NCBI GenBank assembly: GCA_018970625.1 | Contig: JAGWVZ010000180.1 | Coordinates: 1 to 7,247, forward strand | Length of the DNA: 7,247 bases | From: Myxococcales bacterium | Lineage (GTDB): Bacteria; Myxococcota; Bradymonadia; REDH01 | Direction of reading: 5' to 3' | Part shown: positions 5,765-7,247 of the stretch, one piece after another | Numbering within the stretch: the first letter of the stretch is position 1 | Layout of the letters: each line of letters starts with the position of its first letter | Notes under the pieces: generated by a model | Databases searched by the model: none | What the model was told of the DNA's origin: nothing | Seen by the model: only the letters and a program-made list of their open reading frames with translations | Position numbers and translations under genes: made by a program

Positions 5765-7240
5765 TCACTGGACTTGTGTACGGGACTGCTCCCGCATGAA
5801 TTGAGAAACATAATACGGGCCGCAGCCGCCCTTGCCGGAAGAACCGCTGCCCTTCCACCCGCAAAAGGCCTGCACGCCGGGCCACGCACCGGTAGTGGCC
5901 CCGGCGGCGCGGTTCACATACACACAACCGGCTTCGACGTTGTCGAGGTAGTACGCGATGCCTTCATCGGAGGCACCGTAATAACCACCCGTCAGGCCAT
6001 ACTGGCTGTTATTGGCGCGTTGCAGCGCCTCCTGCAGCGTATCAAACGTGAACACCGCCACAAACGGCAGAAACAGCTCCCGCTGTTCCAGGTCGTGACC
6101 CGCAGACACTTCCACAATCGTCGGCGAAACAAAGTGCCCGTGAGCGAATTCATCACCGACCGGACGCATGCCGCCAGCCAGAATCCTGCCATCACGGGCG
6201 GCAGCCGCGCAGGCAGCCTCGAATCGAGCGACCGCAGCCGCGTTGATCACGGGCCCCATGTAGATGTCGTGGCGCGTAGGGTCGCCCACCCGCACAGCCT
6301 CGGCCTTTGCCACCAGCTTCGCCACAAACGCGTCGCGCAACGAGTGATGAACATAGATACGCGAGAGCGCCGAGCACTTCTGGCCGGAAAGTCCGAAAGC
6401 CGACTTCCAGCAGCCTTCGACGGCGTGCTCCAGATTCGCATCGGCGTCGATAATGCAGGCGTTTTTTCCACCCATTTCCAGCAACGCCGGACGAATGCGA
6501 CCCTCGGTCATGACACGGAAAATGCGATTACCGACCGCCGTGCTTCCCGTGAACGCCGTACCATCGATACCCGGATGGTGAATCAGCGCGTCGCCGACGG
6601 TCGCGCCGGGCCCGTGCAACACCTGAAAGAGCCCCGTCGGCAATCCAGCCGCTGCCAATGCCTGATACAGACCCTCGGCGCACCAGATGGCGTCTTCGGA
6701 CGGCTTCAGAATGACCGCGTTTCCACCCAGCAGGGCGCCAGCCGACATGCCAGCTGCCAGCGCCGTGGGAAAATTAAACGGAGCCACCACGGCAAATACG
6801 CCGAACGGCCGCAGCACACTGCGCACATCCTCGCGCGGCGACAGTTTTGTCAGCGGCTTTACAAAACCATCGGCCTGCTCGACCTGTCCCGCATAATAAC
6901 GAAGCAAATCGGCCGCTTCTTCGACATCACCCAGCGCTTCCAGTCGGTTCTTACCGACTTCGAGCGACATGATCGCCGCGAGCTCAAGGCGGCGCTCCGA
7001 GATGATATCGGCCGCCCGACGAATCAGCGCCACACGCTCCTGCCACGACATGGAAGCCCAGACTCTCTGCGCGGCCTTTGCGGCGTGTACCGCCCTGTCG
7101 AGCTCGCTCAGGGGAGCCACATGCGCCCGAGCGAGCACCTGCCGGGTATCGGACGGGTTGACCGAATCAAACAGCTCGCCGCTGGTCACCGGCTCACCCG
7201 CAATCCACGATGGGATTTCGGGGGTAGGCAGTGCTTTCAC
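5765..7240 (-). CDS. NAD(P)-dependent aldehyde dehydrogenase, pyrroline-5-carboxylate-dehydrogenase-like
   Basis: This roughly 491-residue aldehyde dehydrogenase would oxidise an aldehyde or semialdehyde to the carboxylate. Catalytic elements are visible: Asn156 in FNFP (155-158), ILKPSE (177-182) in the cofactor site, FTGSTAVG (230-237), Glu255 in LEMGGKN (254-260), nucleophile Cys289 in GQKCSA (286-291), and E388-L-F390. The tail NRAAGATTGAWPG (443-455), GWKGSGSSGKGG (461-472) and REQSRT (483-488) resembles ALDHs often annotated as glutamate-semialdehyde or pyrroline-5-carboxylate dehydrogenases (from memory). Position 460 is Cys where most ALDHs have Gly before GWKGSG. The start is uncertain. 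GTG at 7240 gives a plausible N-terminus, but the frame is open through the last 7 bases, so the true start may lie outside the window. It is the first visible gene of the operon, 9 bp before the aminotransferase, whose semialdehyde product it would logically oxidise. Confidence 0.92.
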   Translation of the reverse strand: MKALPTPEIPSWIAGEPVTSGELFDSVNPSDTRQVLARAHVAPLSELDRAVHAAKAAQRVWASMSWQERVALIRRAADIISERRLELAAIMSLEVGKNRLEALGDVEEAADLLRYYAGQVEQADGFVKPLTKLSPREDVRSVLRPFGVFAVVAPFNFPTALAAGMSAGALLGGNAVILKPSEDAIWCAEGLYQALAAAGLPTGLFQVLHGPGATVGDALIHHPGIDGTAFTGSTAVGNRIFRVMTEGRIRPALLEMGGKNACIIDADANLEHAVEGCWKSAFGLSGQKCSALSRIYVHHSLRDAFVAKLVAKAEAVRVGDPTRHDIYMGPVINAAAVARFEAACAAAARDGRILAGGMRPVGDEFAHGHFVSPTIVEVSAGHDLEQRELFLPFVAVFTFDTLQEALQRANNSQYGLTGGYYGASDEGIAYYLDNVEAGCVYVNRAAGATTGAWPGVQAFCGWKGSGSSGKGGCGPYYVSQFMREQSRTQVQ

Positions 7241-7247
7241 CGCAGCC

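Noticed and set aside
1..7247. Mobile element, CRISPR array, tRNA or phage gene
   Set aside because: No transposase, integrase, regular repeat-spacer pattern, tRNA-like cloverleaf or phage protein was recognised. Genes are intact and tightly packed.

Overview
The window is GC-rich, densely coded bacterial DNA with seven gene calls: six on the minus strand and one on the plus strand. Every gene has an intact frame except where the window edges cut it. Taxonomy can only be inferred. The left-edge gene is a lipoprotein with an acidic Gly/Ser/Asp linker followed by regularly spaced cysteines. That style is common in Myxococcota and Bradymonadota ('deltaproteobacterial') proteomes, and the high GC and degradative gene content fit, but no marker gene settles it.

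Right part (7247 down to 2696, minus strand): a tight four-gene operon. In transcription order it encodes an aldehyde dehydrogenase, a class III PLP (pyridoxal phosphate) omega-aminotransferase, and the alpha and beta subunits of a family I CoA-transferase. The junctions are a 9-bp gap, a 4-bp ATGA stop/start overlap and an 11-bp overlap, so translational coupling is very likely. Together the products could carry an omega-amino acid through its semialdehyde to a dicarboxylic acid and then its CoA thioester. 5-aminovalerate to glutaryl-CoA and 4-aminobutyrate to succinyl-CoA are candidates. The substrate cannot be read from the sequence.

Centre (2206 to 2571, plus strand): a small ArsC/Spx-family thioredoxin-fold protein with a CxxC motif. 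It converges on the CoA-transferase operon across a 124-bp gap that contains a repeated GC-rich hairpin arm but no clear intrinsic terminator. It diverges from the gene to its left across a 246-bp spacer.

Left part (1959 down to 1, minus strand): an NADP-type short-chain dehydrogenase of the retinol-dehydrogenase-like group, then 45 bp later a SLOG/LOG-like Rossmann protein (TIGR00725 type). After a 166-bp spacer comes the start of the cysteine-rich lipoprotein, which runs off the left edge.

No tRNA, rRNA, CRISPR array, insertion sequence, transposase or phage gene was seen. No intergenic stretch exceeds 300 bases. The most distinctive non-coding-type signal is a perfect 9-bp inverted repeat with a 3-nt loop inside the CoA-transferase alpha gene, where it also encodes a short amino-acid repeat.
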